Shown one piece after another: positions 11,026-21,933 of a stretch of 64,000 bases of DNA (its first letter is position 1; each line of letters begins with the position of its first letter). Below the pieces are notes generated by a model. It was not told where the DNA came from and did no database searches. It was given only the letters and a program-made list of their open reading frames with translations. Both the position numbers and the translations under genes were made by a program. Where the stretch lies: positions 63,917,840 to 63,981,839 of the forward strand of contig CM051461.1 of NCBI GenBank assembly GCA_028095005.1, read 5' to 3'. The stretch is from Rhynchospora pubera. Taxonomy: Eukaryota; Streptophyta; Magnoliopsida; Poales; Cyperaceae.

Positions 11026-11429
11026 TATAGCTATCTTATTTATATTGTGCACATAGAAAAATAAGGATTGAATTTGATGGATAACAAATTTATAATTTTC
11101 TGAAAAATTTATAACAATCCATATTATTGTATAAAGTTATATAAATTTGATGCATAGCAAATATAGAAAGAGAAATAATATGTTTACAGATTTCTTTTGT
11201 TTATGTTTTCAAAATATGTTTAACTTGATTTCGTGAAAATATTATCAAAATTATGAAGCTAATTCAGCTTCAGCGAATGTATAACTGGAAATAATAGACA
11301 GTTTTTTTTTTTAAATAATAATAGACAGTTTGCAGCTGCAAACAAGGAAGATACTGAGGTGAAACGAGCAACTAATTATAGGCCGCTGTCGTTGTAGCGT
11401 GTACAAAATATTTGAGCTTTTTTAATTAA

Positions 11430-12050
11430 TTAAAGTTAATTTAATTAGATGTATGGTACTGTGAAAATTTAAAATTAGTAAATTGCCATTACTAAATGAC
11501 AAATTAGTTTGGTATCATTATAAAATACTAAAAATTAGTTTTATGTTATCGACCAATTGATTTACCAATTTTACCCTTTTAAATATACCACTATAAAAAT
11601 TTAACACTAGAAAAATATCATTACTAAATGACGAATTAGTTTTATGCCACTACAAAAAAAAAATAGAATTAAAAAATTCCATCACTAAATGACAAATTAG
11701 TTTCATACACTAAAAATTAATTTTATGCCACTCGTTCATTAATATAGCAGTATAAAATATATTTTTTTGCAATTTAGTTGTGGCATATCTTAAATTAGTT
11801 ATCAAAGAACGATATAAAATTAAATAATTCAAATAATTATGCTAATACATATGATAAAAAAAATGGTGGTTTTAGATTTATATGCGACCGCAAAAATTAG
11901 AAATTAGAAATATGTCACTATTAAATGAAAATTTATTTTTATGCCACCACAATATAAAAGAAATTACTTTTTTGCAATTGATGAATTGATATTATTGTTC
12001 TACCTTTTTTTAATATACCACTATTAAAAATTTAATAAATCGCAAGAACA
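11430..12050. repeat. Degenerate copy of the 'TTTATGCCACTGTG' repeat family
   Basis: Phrases such as ATCACTAAATGACAAATTAG, GTTTTATGCCACTACAAAAA and AATTTTACCCTTTTAAATAT are shared with 20290-21160 and 40400-41050. This copy is diverged, and its ends cannot be placed. Confidence 0.6.
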
Positions 12051-12526
12051 CAATGGAGCCTAATCGGAGGGTGTTGGATAGTTTAAATTGGCATCCAAGA
12101 GGTTAGAAGTTCACTGCAGTTTTACTGGATCCCAAATAAACCTGAATCAAATAAATAAAAAAAAATAAATTAGTCAATTAGAGCACATAATAAGAAGATA
12201 ATGATTAACCCTCATGACTTACCTTTACCGCAATAGGAAGATATATTAAAATTTCTTCACGTTCTCTTACTTTTTGATTCATTTTTTATTTGGTCCATCA
12301 TCTTCATCATCTCCATGTCTTCATTAATAAAAAAAATTCCAGAGATGATATCCTATCTTTCTTTTTTTGGAGTGCAATTAATCCAGCCTTCCCTGCATTT
12401 TTTTTATTAAGTTTCATTTTCGATCCGAACATTAATAGAAAAGTTCTAGTTAGAAAAATAATCATTAATTATAACATGCTAACCAAACGTTTGTTAGGTT
12501 ACACGAAAATGTAAAAAAAGTGTACA

Positions 12527-12565
12527 TAGTCTAAATATATATTGTTATCAGCCCCGTTTTATATT
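12527..12565. repeat. 39-bp direct repeat flanking the Helitron
   Basis: Thirty-nine bases starting TAGTCTAAATATATATTG are identical to 20040-20078. The upstream context AAAAAGTGTACA also matches the bases just before the Helitron (AAAAAGTATACA, ending 12674). The target was apparently a tandem duplication of roughly 150 bp, and the Helitron entered the second unit. Confidence 0.75.
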
Positions 12566-12819
12566 GTTTCTACTTACTAATTATAAAGCTCATTTTTTAT
12601 ATTGCTCTACTTACTAATTATAGAACTCATTTTTACCCGCAACCAACATTTCTCGAAAATGGAAAAAGTATACATCTCTACTACTTATAAAGCACCCTTA
12701 GCAAGGTCAGTATTTTTCACACAAAGGGGTCCAAACAATTTTGTTAGCATCATTATAAACCATTGATCAATATGGTGTACGGTTTGGATTGCTATTTCTA
12801 TAAAGGAGTCGACTCTGCA

Positions 12820-12905
12820 CACAAATAAGTCAAGTCGCTGGATGGTATGCCTATGTGGTGCGCTTCTAAAACAGGCGAGTTCGATTCCGTTTATGCGCTG
12901 AATTT
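12820..12905 (+). other. tRNA-like sequence (possible SINE or tRNA relic)
   Basis: It contains a B-box-like GAGTTCGATTCC (12878-12889) after a stretch reading GTGGTGCGCTTCTAAAACAG, resembling the anticodon arm to T arm of a tRNA, and is followed by T-rich DNA. There is no complete cloverleaf or clear A box, so this is not a functional tRNA call. Confidence 0.35.
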
Positions 12906-12941
12906 TTTTTCCGCCTCTGTTTTCTTCCACTCCTGTGTTCC

Positions 12942-13456
12942 ATGGAAGGGAGTTTCTCTTTCCTCCAAAATTTAGTAGAAATGGAAAAAAGACCAGCGCC
13001 GTTCCTCTCTCTCAATCAAAATCTAGGGTTTTATAGATGGACCTCTCCTACGTCGTTCCTATTGTCTCACTCCGACACAACCATCGCTCAAATCCATCTC
13101 GCCCTCCGACGTCCTACACACTCAGGCAGACATCTGCCTCCTCTCGACCACCATCGGTGCACCTCCCTCCGCCTTCGACTCCCAACGACAGCCTCACCGC
13201 AGTCGAAACCGATCCCCCTCGACAGGGCTTAGGCCTTGATCGGACCCCGCCTCCGTCTCACATCTCACCTAGACCGCGTCGGGTTTCCTTCTCCGCCCCC
13301 AAAGCTGGTAACGGCGATCGTATGATCGATGGAGACCAAGGAGGAAAGAACAAACGAAAGAAGAAAAAGAATCGGAAGAGGAACAAAGCTGCCAATGGTT
13401 CCAATATTGCTAATATTAACAGGTTCCTTTTTCTGATATTCATGTTTCTCTTGTAG
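12942..13456 (+). other. GC-richer leader-like block in the Helitron
   Basis: This Ser/Pro-coding, CT-rich segment is followed by a short Lys-rich stretch (GGKNKRKKKKNRKRNK) and then splice-donor-like DNA. It resembles a captured 5' UTR or first exon of a host gene. No family was recognised, and the reading frames here may be incidental. Confidence 0.3.
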
Positions 13457-14555
13457 AAAGAATATCAAATGTTGTTTCAATTGTATGGCAGTACTGGCTA
13501 ATTTAATACCTTTTTGCGTTTATATAATGTTTGAGCCTTGTTAAACATTTTCTAATTCTGAATTGGTGTTACTGAGAAGCGACATAATTGAGTGGGATTG
13601 TAGTGGAGAGGTGCCAATTGAATGATTTATTTGAAATTAAATTGTATAGTTATTACTATCTTGCTTTAATTTATAATATTTTAAAGTTAGGTAAAGTCGA
13701 AATGTATTTGTAGATCAGTCAAATCTTCATATCTTCTTCTTTCTATTCAACGAATAAAACATAATAAAATTGATAAAACACTATCCCCAAATTAAATCTC
13801 TTTTGTTTTTCGATCGATCCTCATCAGTCAACTCAAATCTGATGAATCAATCACTCAAGCTCCATTCTTTTCAATTTTAGATTTTACTTTAAATCTCTTT
13901 CTTTTAATGTATTATGTATATATTTCTTTCTTCATGAGTTTTGGTTTATCTTCTTCCACGGGGATTGGGAAATGATCAAAGAAATTAGAGGTCGAAGAGG
14001 GAACCTACAGGATTGAAAGAGAAATTTAATTCTGACGAAGGTACTCACTATTTTTTTTTTCAACTTCATTTGCTCACTTCCTCTTCCCTCAGTTCGATTG
14101 AGTTCACCTTTTGGCTCTGATCAAAATCCCTATTTTAAACATGGGATTTCAATTCATTTCATTTGGATTTAAATCCTACCTGCACAATCACACACACATA
14201 GAGATGCATCTCGAAATAATTTCTTTGTTTTATTTTCAGAATCGACAGATAAAAAGCCCTTCTGATGGTACACAGCTTTAGTCGTGGAGTGATGTGAGGT
14301 AGCTTGACTTTTTATTCTTTTTTATTTTTTCAAATCAAAATTATGTCTTTTTCATTATTGGGAATAAATTAGCAAATGAAAATGAGTATTGCAAGGTGCA
14401 GATAGCAATTTGATTTGCTTGAAATTGATGCAGAGCTTTGTTTCTTTTTAATCATTTTTTATTTCCTTTTATGCTTTTGATTTATATGTCGACTGGATGA
14501 ATAACATGATTTATATGTCAACAAATGAGTATTGTAAAGCCAATACAATCAGTCA

Positions 14556-14610
14556 AGATGAATAACATGATAGAGGCTCGGATCATTGGGCGATTTGGAT
14601 CATATATAGA
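14556..14610. repeat. Left copy of a perfect 55-bp inverted repeat
   Basis: The sequence beginning AGATGAATAACATGATAGAG is exactly complementary to 18230-18284. The two copies face each other across 3.6 kb inside the Helitron and bracket the captured CDPK, RCC1 and GILT exons. Perfect identity suggests a recent duplication. Confidence 0.9.
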
Positions 14611-14678
14611 AATATGGGGTTCAAATTGGTAGTGGTAATCTTTCGCGCTAATTATGAGTTTTTTTTTCAATTTTACCA

Positions 14679-15821
14679 GTTGCCACTAGAGGATAAGGAT
14701 GCCCTTTCAAGAGAGAACTCTGGCCTAGAGTTTCTGATAACGCCAAGGATCTGGTACGAGAAATGTTGAATCCTGATCCAAAGAAGCGGCTGACAGCTCA
14801 GCAAGTTCTTGGTATGCCAGTCTTATATTATGCAACTTACACAAAAAATGTTCATTTGTACAGTAGGTTCTGATACAGGACAACTGTTCTGACAAAAATG
14901 CCCTTGTAGATCATTCCTGGTTGCAAAACATCAAGAAAGCGCTGAATGTTAACTTGGGGGAGACTGTCAGAGCAAGGCTTCAGCAATTTTCCGTCATGAA
15001 CAAGTTAAAAAAAATGGCTCTCAGAGTAAGGCCCTTTAGTTTCATTTTTTTTCACCTCTGTTCAATTCTTATAGTGATTTTGTTTGCTCGAATTTGGTGT
15101 TAAATTTAGCACAAGAGGCATAATCCTTATTATTTTGGTATAATGTAGGTGATAGCTCAGCATTTGTCAGTGGAAGAGGCTGCTGATATAAAGGAACTAT
15201 TTCAAAAAGTGGATTTGAATAATGATAACAAGATCTCATTTGATGAATTGAAACTTGGCCTTCACCAGCTTGGTCAACAGCTTCCTGATTCTGATGTTCG
15301 AATATTAATGGATGCTGTAAGCAGTTGCTCTTTTTTATACTGAAATCACTATTTTAACAATATTGAAAACAAAATTTTGAATTTAATTGTTTCATTTGAA
15401 AAAAAAAATTAAGAGGAACCAGTATGATTTCTAGATAATAATCCGCTGCCCAAGCGCAAGTACAGGAATTAAAGCCCTCCACCTCCGTCCCTCAACCTCC
15501 CAAAAAACCCAAGCACCTCCCCACACAGTAAGAAAAGAAAGAGCAATGAAAAGAACTGATGTTATTTCTATCACAATTTATGCAATTTCAGGCCGATACA
15601 GATTAAAATGGGTTTCTAGACTATGGAGAATTTGTGGCAGTATCATTTCATTTGAAAAAGATAGGAAATGACAACCATCTTCACAGAGCTTTCTCATTCT
15701 TTGATCAGAACAAAAGTGGTACATTGAGATTGAGGAGCTAAGTGCTTCTTTGGCTGACGACTTGGGCCTCAATCATGATGAGGTCATCAATGCTATCATT
15801 CATGATATGGACACTGATAAG
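14679..15821 (+). pseudogene. Captured calcium-dependent protein kinase (CDPK) fragment
   Basis: Four consecutive exons with intact splice sites are present: the kinase C-terminal lobe to 14811 (PRVSDNAKDLVREML then LTAQQVL), 14910-15025 (DHSWLQNIKKALNVNLGETV; autoinhibitory junction), 15149-15316 (IAQHLSVEEAADIKELF; EF-hand 1, DLNNDNKISFDE) and 15592-15821 (EF-hands 2-3, ending HDMDTDK). The order and introns match CDPKs. The N-terminal variable region, most of the kinase domain and the last EF-hand exon are missing. Lesions include an extra base near 14715, TAA at 15604-15606 inside an EF-hand and a one-base deletion near 15719. This is a dead fragment carried by the Helitron; intron retention shows capture from genomic DNA. 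Confidence 0.9.
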
Positions 15822-17517
15822 GTCAGTTATTATACTTTTTTTTATTAAAATATAGTAATAAATGTTTCTCCTTAATTTTTATTTGCAAATGCTATCATTT
15901 ATCAATGTCTCTAATTAATGATTTACGCTTATTAAGACCCATATCTCTTGACTTGCATTGTTATTTTATTCATATCTGGCACGATCTTTGACCCTGATGG
16001 GACAATTCTGACATGTGCCCATGTTGTGGTGACTTTTCATAATGGAAATATCTCCAACAGAGGATATCTATGTCCCATTTTACTTGTAGTATTTCATTTG
16101 TTTGTATTTTAATTAGAAAACATGCTTTACTTGTAAGTATGGTTGAGTCATGCGTACAATCTATGTTGGAAGTAGTTTGAGCCTTTGACAATCTATGTTT
16201 GTATTTCTATGTGGGTCTTTTCATAGTCTTGACGAATCTAAAGATTTACGACATTTATATTCCAGTGTCAAGTTCTGATTAATTCAAGGTTGTTATACCG
16301 GAAAAATAAATGAAATTGAGGTAATCTCTATAGATTGGTTCCTCTGGCCGTCTTTGGAAGACATATAGGAAGTATCATGAGTTAATTGGTTTCATTAATA
16401 TTCGAGGAGCTTTTTGGGTATAAGTCTCAACAAATATTCGGTCTTTAATTGATAATATTTAGAGAGACACCTAAATGATTCATTATAAATTTGAAATGAG
16501 ATAAAAAGAAAGAACAGTCGTCCAATGATTGATATAATTATATAATGTTATGTGCTTGAAATGGAAAACATCTATTAACAAACGATCATTTTCATTCATC
16601 CAGCTAATCAATCTCACAAACATAGATGATAGGAATTATGCACATGTTCAGAGGACCTTAATTGCAGTGTTTTTCAATCTTTTAATTAAGTACTCTCAAT
16701 ATCTCGACTGTCCAATTTCTGCATATTTCTATATGGATATAAGGTAATTCATGTTTCAAAAATTAATTTTTGTTGCATCTCACCTTTTAATTTTGAAAAA
16801 AGTTAACTGAGTTCTATCTATTAAGAGCAAAAAAGGCAAATAAATAAAATAAGATATTGCGCAAGTCTGCTAACATTATGATCTACTTTTCTTGACAGAT
16901 TTTCTTTTCCCCTCAGCACAAGTACATAATGTGCATCCTTGCTAAGTTGGCAAAGCAGAGGTAGTAAATTGTTGATATGCGCTCTTCACCAATGTAGTTC
17001 AAGTTTTCATTTCCTTTTTTTATTTCAAGGAAGCGAGTACGAATTTACATGATGATGATATTGGTATATATAGCAATATCGCAATGACTCTCAACCAATC
17101 AGAATAGAATTGATACATTCGTGGAATGAAAAAGAGAGGAAATAGGAAATGAAAAAGTAAACTATTTTTATGTGTATATTGTTTGTGGCTATAAGCTAAA
17201 AAACAACCTTGAAAACACCTCAAAACTTAAATTACCATTTTACCTTTTCACTAACTTTTATCTATTTGGCACAGTTGAAGGTTTGGCAGAGAAGCGGCAA
17301 TTTAAGGCTCACATCCATATTTGACTTAATGCTCACTTGTAAATGATAATTAAACATTTTAGTTTTCACATAAAAGAACTAAATCTATTAAATGAGAGAA
17401 TTTTATTGTTTGATGGCCTAATCTCAAAATTTTTGGCACAGTTTTATGCACTTCTGATGTTGTCTGCAGATTATCTGGGAATTTCAAGTGATATTGTTGT
17501 CCATTGTGTTATTTTAG

Positions 17518-17578
17518 GCTGCAATTAATGGATGGCATTGCTTTGCTATGGATGATCAAGGCAGGGCTTATGCTTAGG
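17518..17578 (+). pseudogene. Captured RCC1-repeat exon fragment
   Basis: The exon lies between an AG acceptor and a GT donor (GGTAAATAA). It encodes GWHCFAMDDQGRAYA followed by TAG at 17575-17577, where RCC1 repeats carry Trp of the AWGG motif; TGG to TAG is the likely change. It is a single-exon relic of an RCC1-domain protein on the same strand as the other captured pieces. The assignment rests on a short motif. Confidence 0.6.
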
Positions 17579-17770
17579 GTAAATAAAGCTATAACTTCTA
17601 ATTTATAATTAACCTCCACCTTTTCAATTTCCTCCCACTTTCCAATTACAACAGGACCCTTCAATTTTAGCATCTATCTGCCAAATTAATAGGTATATGT
17701 CGAGCTTAACCCAAATTCATATATATGTGAATTGCTGGAGGTGGTAATTTTCCTTCTCTTTCTTTTTCAG

Positions 17771-17873
17771 TTTGAACTGGAATATGCAGCAAAAATTGAT
17801 GCTATGGAGCCACCACATAAATATGTTTCTTGGGTTGTGGTTGATGGGAAACCTCTTTATGATGTGAGTTATC
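17771..17873 (+). pseudogene. Captured GILT-like thiol reductase exon
   Basis: The exon follows a polypyrimidine tract and AG, and ends at GAT|GTGAGT. It encodes 34 residues including EPPHKYVSWVVVDGKPLYD, the C-terminal signature of gamma-interferon-inducible lysosomal thiol reductase-type proteins (PPH-YVPWVVVDGQPLY in relatives). The catalytic CxxC part is absent. This is a one-exon capture inside the Helitron. Confidence 0.75.
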
Positions 17874-18229
17874 TTTAGTTTAGGATTATGAAAATTTTGA
17901 AACTTAAATCTGCAAAGCTTACATTGGTTGGTCGGTATGTGATGGAGCACTACTAAAATTGCCAAATGAGAAGAAATCAAGAAATGTTGTATGCCATAAG
18001 AACGATGTTGGACCCTTTGATGGGATGAAAGAGATGATTGTTTAAAAAAAATCAATTGAGGCTTAGGGTGGCGACGTTGTCTGTTATTTTATAGATTATT
18101 CATGGCTTCTTCTATGTGGTTCAATTTTCCACGACTACTCTTGCTCATAGGCATGTCATCTGTTGGACGTTCTATCATTTCTTAATTATACCCTTTTTTA
18201 GTTCAATTGCAAAATTTTATTTTTTTCTC

Positions 18230-18284
18230 TCTATATATGATCCAAATCGCCCAATGATCCGAGCCTCTATCATGTTATTCATCT
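18230..18284. repeat. Right copy of the perfect 55-bp inverted repeat
   Basis: This is the exact reverse complement of 14556-14610. It lies in the intron-like DNA between the GILT exon and the unidentified exons. Confidence 0.9.
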
Positions 18285-18370
18285 GATTGCATAATTTTTA
18301 AAAAGTGTTGCTTTAGTAAAGAAGACGTAATTCGTGATTTTCCTTAATGATGTTAGTTTTGTTTATGCAG

Positions 18371-18820
18371 GAATTACAGGACCAAGTAAGAAATGTTGTG
18401 GGAAAGAAAATGAAGGAGTTGATGAATGCCAGAAGGACAAATTCGACTTTCATAGAGAGATGGTCCGTTTTGAGAACTATGGCACACTTAACTGCACTGG
18501 TATAAACTTTAATGTCAATTTTTTATTTTTTATGTTAATTTTTTTCGCAAGGCATGATTTGTTTACTACTTTTGACCTCTGAGGGTAAATAGGATTTCAC
18601 TTGTGAGTTTTATTTAGAAACATTAATTTTTGAAATAATATAGGGCATATTAATATATATAAGAGGCCTGATCAATTAATGTCCTTTTTATTTATTTAAT
18701 TTAAGGGAACAAACGAGGAGATACCTCCAACAGAGCATATTAATATTGTTTATGAACAAACAAGGGAAGAAACAAGGAATGCAAAATTTTCCGAGTATGA
18801 CAAGGGGAAGGGTATATGAA
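18371..18820 (+). pseudogene. Captured exons of an unidentified gene
   Basis: Two stretches look like exons. 18371-18499 (start after GTTTATGCAG, donor GTATAA) is a 43-codon open frame, Lys/Arg-rich, with FIERWSVLRTMAHLTAL. 18706 to about 18820 includes TNEEIPPTEHINIVYEQTRE and then hits a stop. They join in phase. I could not assign a family. Context as Helitron cargo suggests a host gene fragment. Confidence 0.5.
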
Positions 18821-18959
18821 AAGAGAGAGAACCTGGATGTGTTGCCTCAAGGTTTTATTTTAAAAAAAAATTATTTTTGTTTTCTAATCTTACATGTATT
18901 TTACATTTTTACTTTATGTAGCAAATACATATATTTTATTATATGTTTGTCTTTATAGC

Positions 18960-20009
18960 CTGAAAATCTTTTTTCTAGATTCAATTGGAAATGTTGACCT
19001 TTCTGTTTTATGATTCATTGGTTTTGACTCGACATTAATTGGATATGCTCAAAATGCTCGGACATATGCTGCCGTAGATTTTGAATGTTTGTTATTGCTC
19101 TAGATTTTGACGAGTATAAATAATTTTGAGGCTCATTATGTTGGAAAAGAATTATTTTTTAAGCATATGCAATTACAACAATCTATTATCCTATCATGAC
19201 TAATTTTGAAGTTTAGATTTTGAATTTTTTGTTGAAAACAAGTTGATAATTGGATCCTTTTGCAATATATATTTTTTTTATTGATGTGTAAGTGTATATG
19301 TGTGTTGTCCTGATGGCAATAGCCTGTACAACAGGCTTGTGGCGACCCCACCTGATGAGCCTCCATATCGCGAGAATACTGATGTTCAAACACACTATTT
19401 TTTAGCTCAACAAAATTCTTGTGGACTACTGATTTCAAGTGGGCATGTCTTCTGGCACCTCTATTAGGAGCTGTCATGATTTTTTTTTTTCTGGGATGAA
19501 TAAGTTAGACACATTTTGTGTTCAACGACACAATGATTAGTTGTACTGTATAGCTGTATGAAAATTTTGCATCTTTATATAAAAGATGGTTGAATCTGTT
19601 GTGTACTTGCTCAAATAACATGCTCTTCAGAGGGTAATTGTACTATGCTGCTTTTTGTTCTTAATTTATAGAACATCCTATTATGTATAAGTTCGATACA
19701 ATTCTCAATCATTTAGTCTTTCTTTTTGCTTATGTTATTGATTTAGTTATTTCCTTTTGCTTATGTTATTGATTTAGTTAGTTCCTTTTGCTTGCTTCAT
19801 GCCAGTTTGTTGTTGTGGTATGACGAAAATATTTTTACCATTGAGAATATATGGATGTTAACAAAGATGCTGAGGGTTATGCACAACAATATTTTTAATT
19901 AATTGAATCAAAACAAATTCATGCACAATAATGCTATTAATTAGTATTCGTTGCATGCCGTAACAAAGAAACATGTAGTATTTTAACCAACATATTTAAA
20001 TATTTTTTT
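18960..20009. other. 3' part of Helitron, no clear gene
   Basis: This stretch is AT-rich. A slightly GC-richer piece at 19300-19450 could be another captured fragment but matches no family I recognise. A short tandem duplication (TTCCTTTTGCTTATGTTATT) lies around 19720-19790. Confidence 0.45.
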
Positions 20010-20289
20010 GCCCACACATTGGGTGGGCGTATATGCTAGTAGTCTAAATATATATTGTTATCAGCCCCGTTTTATATTTAGCGCAAGCAAAAAACATGAG
20101 TTTTATAATTAGTAAGTAGAGCAAGGAAGAAGAAGAATGGGTAGTTTTGGGAATTCTTTGAAATAATGATAAATTTAGAAATTGCATTTTTACCATTTAT
20201 TATTTGAAGAAGAAGAAGAATGGCATAAATCTAATTTCAACAATTTGGTAGTAAGCATAAATCTAATTAGCAATCTAATAATAACATGT

Positions 20290-21160
20290 TTCGAATTAGT
20301 AATTTGGGTTAATTAGATTTATGCCACTGTGAAAATCTGAAATTAGTAAAATGCCATCACTAAACGACAAATTAGTTTTATGCCACTGTGAAAAAGTAAA
20401 AATTAGTTTTTTGCCACCGAAAAATTGATTTGTCGATTTTACCCTTTTAAATATGCCACTACAAAAATAAAAAATTAGAAAATTACCATCACTAAATGAC
20501 AAATTAATTTTATGCCACTACAAAAATTAGAAATTAGAAAAATATCATCACTAAACATAAAAACTTAGAAAGATATATAATAAGACAAATAAAAACTTAA
20601 AACAAATATCATTATAAGGTTAGGGAGTAGGCCAACTCAAGAATAAAGAAAACCGACAGAAAATGACAAATTCCAGTTGTTCCCATCTCGGAAAACTATC
20701 ATAAATTGAAAATTCGATTTTTATTTCACAACATAAAAAAATATTATCAAGTCACCAAATCGCAAACAAAAATGAATTAGCCAGTCTAGTTAATAATTAT
20801 ACAACTGGTACTAATAATGGACAAAATTAAGCACCATTAGCCAAGTAGAAAAAGTTGTGAAGGCAGAATCCGACAGCAACGATAGGCTGGAACAACAAGA
20901 AGGTCTTTTTATCCAGGATTTATTAACAAGGGTAATTTGGGATTTTTTAAAAATATTGAGAGCATTTATGATAGTATTTTTAGAATTAAATCTTTTTTGG
21001 AATGAGATAATGGCATAATTCTAATTTACATAATTTGATGATGGCATAAATCTAATTTGCAATCTAACAATGGCATATCTCTAATTAGCTAATTTTCACA
21101 GTGGCATAAAACTAATTAATCCTAGTAATTTTTGCAGTGGCATAAATTTAATTATCTCCA
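20290..21160. repeat. Non-coding TIR-like element, 'TTTATGCCACTGTG' family
   Basis: The left part repeats TTTATGCCACTGTGAAAA and ATGCCATCACTAAACGACAA. The right part carries the inverse words (TTTTCACAGTGGCATAAA, 21095-21112). Large parts align with 40400-41050, including an identical core phrase ATAATGGACAAAATTAAGCA. It is non-coding and internally repetitive; the superfamily is uncertain. Confidence 0.7.
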
Positions 21161-21179
21161 AATTAAATGTTTGCTTTCC

Positions 21180-21476
21180 AAAAAAAATAATAAAAATGAA
21201 TGTAATTAAAGAAAATTTATGAAGTTGGAAATGAATGTAATTAAAAATAATAAATTTATGAATGTAATTATTATTGATTATTAAATATTATTATTAATTA
21301 TTTTTAAAGGGTATTGTTGGAAAAAAAATTAAAGGGGACCGGTGCATAACTTATGCAACCTATTTAGGTTGCATAACTTATGTACCCTTAAAGCATCTTA
21401 TGTAAGAGGTGTTTGATGACTTAAGGATAAATGATTTAAGTTATGCATCCTTTAATTCACAAACAAACGCCCCAAA
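21180..21476. mobile_element. Truncated Harbinger-like MITE
   Basis: This is an inverted, partial relative of the element at 41273-42242. It has the same GGTGCATAACTTATGCAACC and AAGGGTATTGTTGGAAAAAA segments and the right end ACAAACAAACGCCCC. The opposite terminus is missing. Confidence 0.75.
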
Positions 21477-21933
21477 AGGACTAAAGGAGGTGAGAGGTCA
21501 TGGTCACTCCTAGCTAGGAGAAAGTGAAGGAAAGCAAAACCGGACAAAGGCATGCCATGATGATTCCATATTCCCATGTATCATCATAATGATAACATAC
21601 AAGTACAACTCTACGTATATGATCTACCTAGTCATGTAATATCACATCCATTTTAGTTACGACTTGATTTTTATGGGTTGACAGAAAAATGACTCTTCCA
21701 AAACATATAAATCAAGCTAATTATCTGGAGATACCTAAATATGCTATTAGTGAAACTGACGGCATTGTCAGTTTTTGTTAATTAAAACTGCATTAAACAA
21801 CATCATCAAAATATATATTATTTCACATAATAAGATTAGGATCCGAAAGAACTGTTGACAAACAATTCTCCGGACATTAATTTGGACCGGATCTGTTGTT
21901 TCAGCAACTAAGAGTGTGGTCATGTGATTAAAC

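Larger units (their letters stand above)
12675..20039 (+). mobile_element. Non-autonomous Helitron carrying host gene fragments
   Basis: The 5' end is TCTCTACTACTTATAAAGC (12675), preceded by A. The 3' end is a hairpin, GCCCAC-loop-GTGGGC (20010-20028), followed seven bases later by CTAG (20036-20039) and a host T. These are the canonical Helitron features: 5' TC, 3' hairpin plus CTRR, insertion between A and T, no TSD. Length is 7,365 bp. No Rep/helicase gene is present. The interior carries exon-intron pieces of a CDPK, an RCC1-repeat protein, a GILT-like reductase and an unidentified gene, all in the element's sense direction. Confidence 0.85.

Noticed and set aside
12820..12905. Functional tRNA gene
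   Set aside because: Only a B-box-like motif is convincing; no cloverleaf or clear A box.
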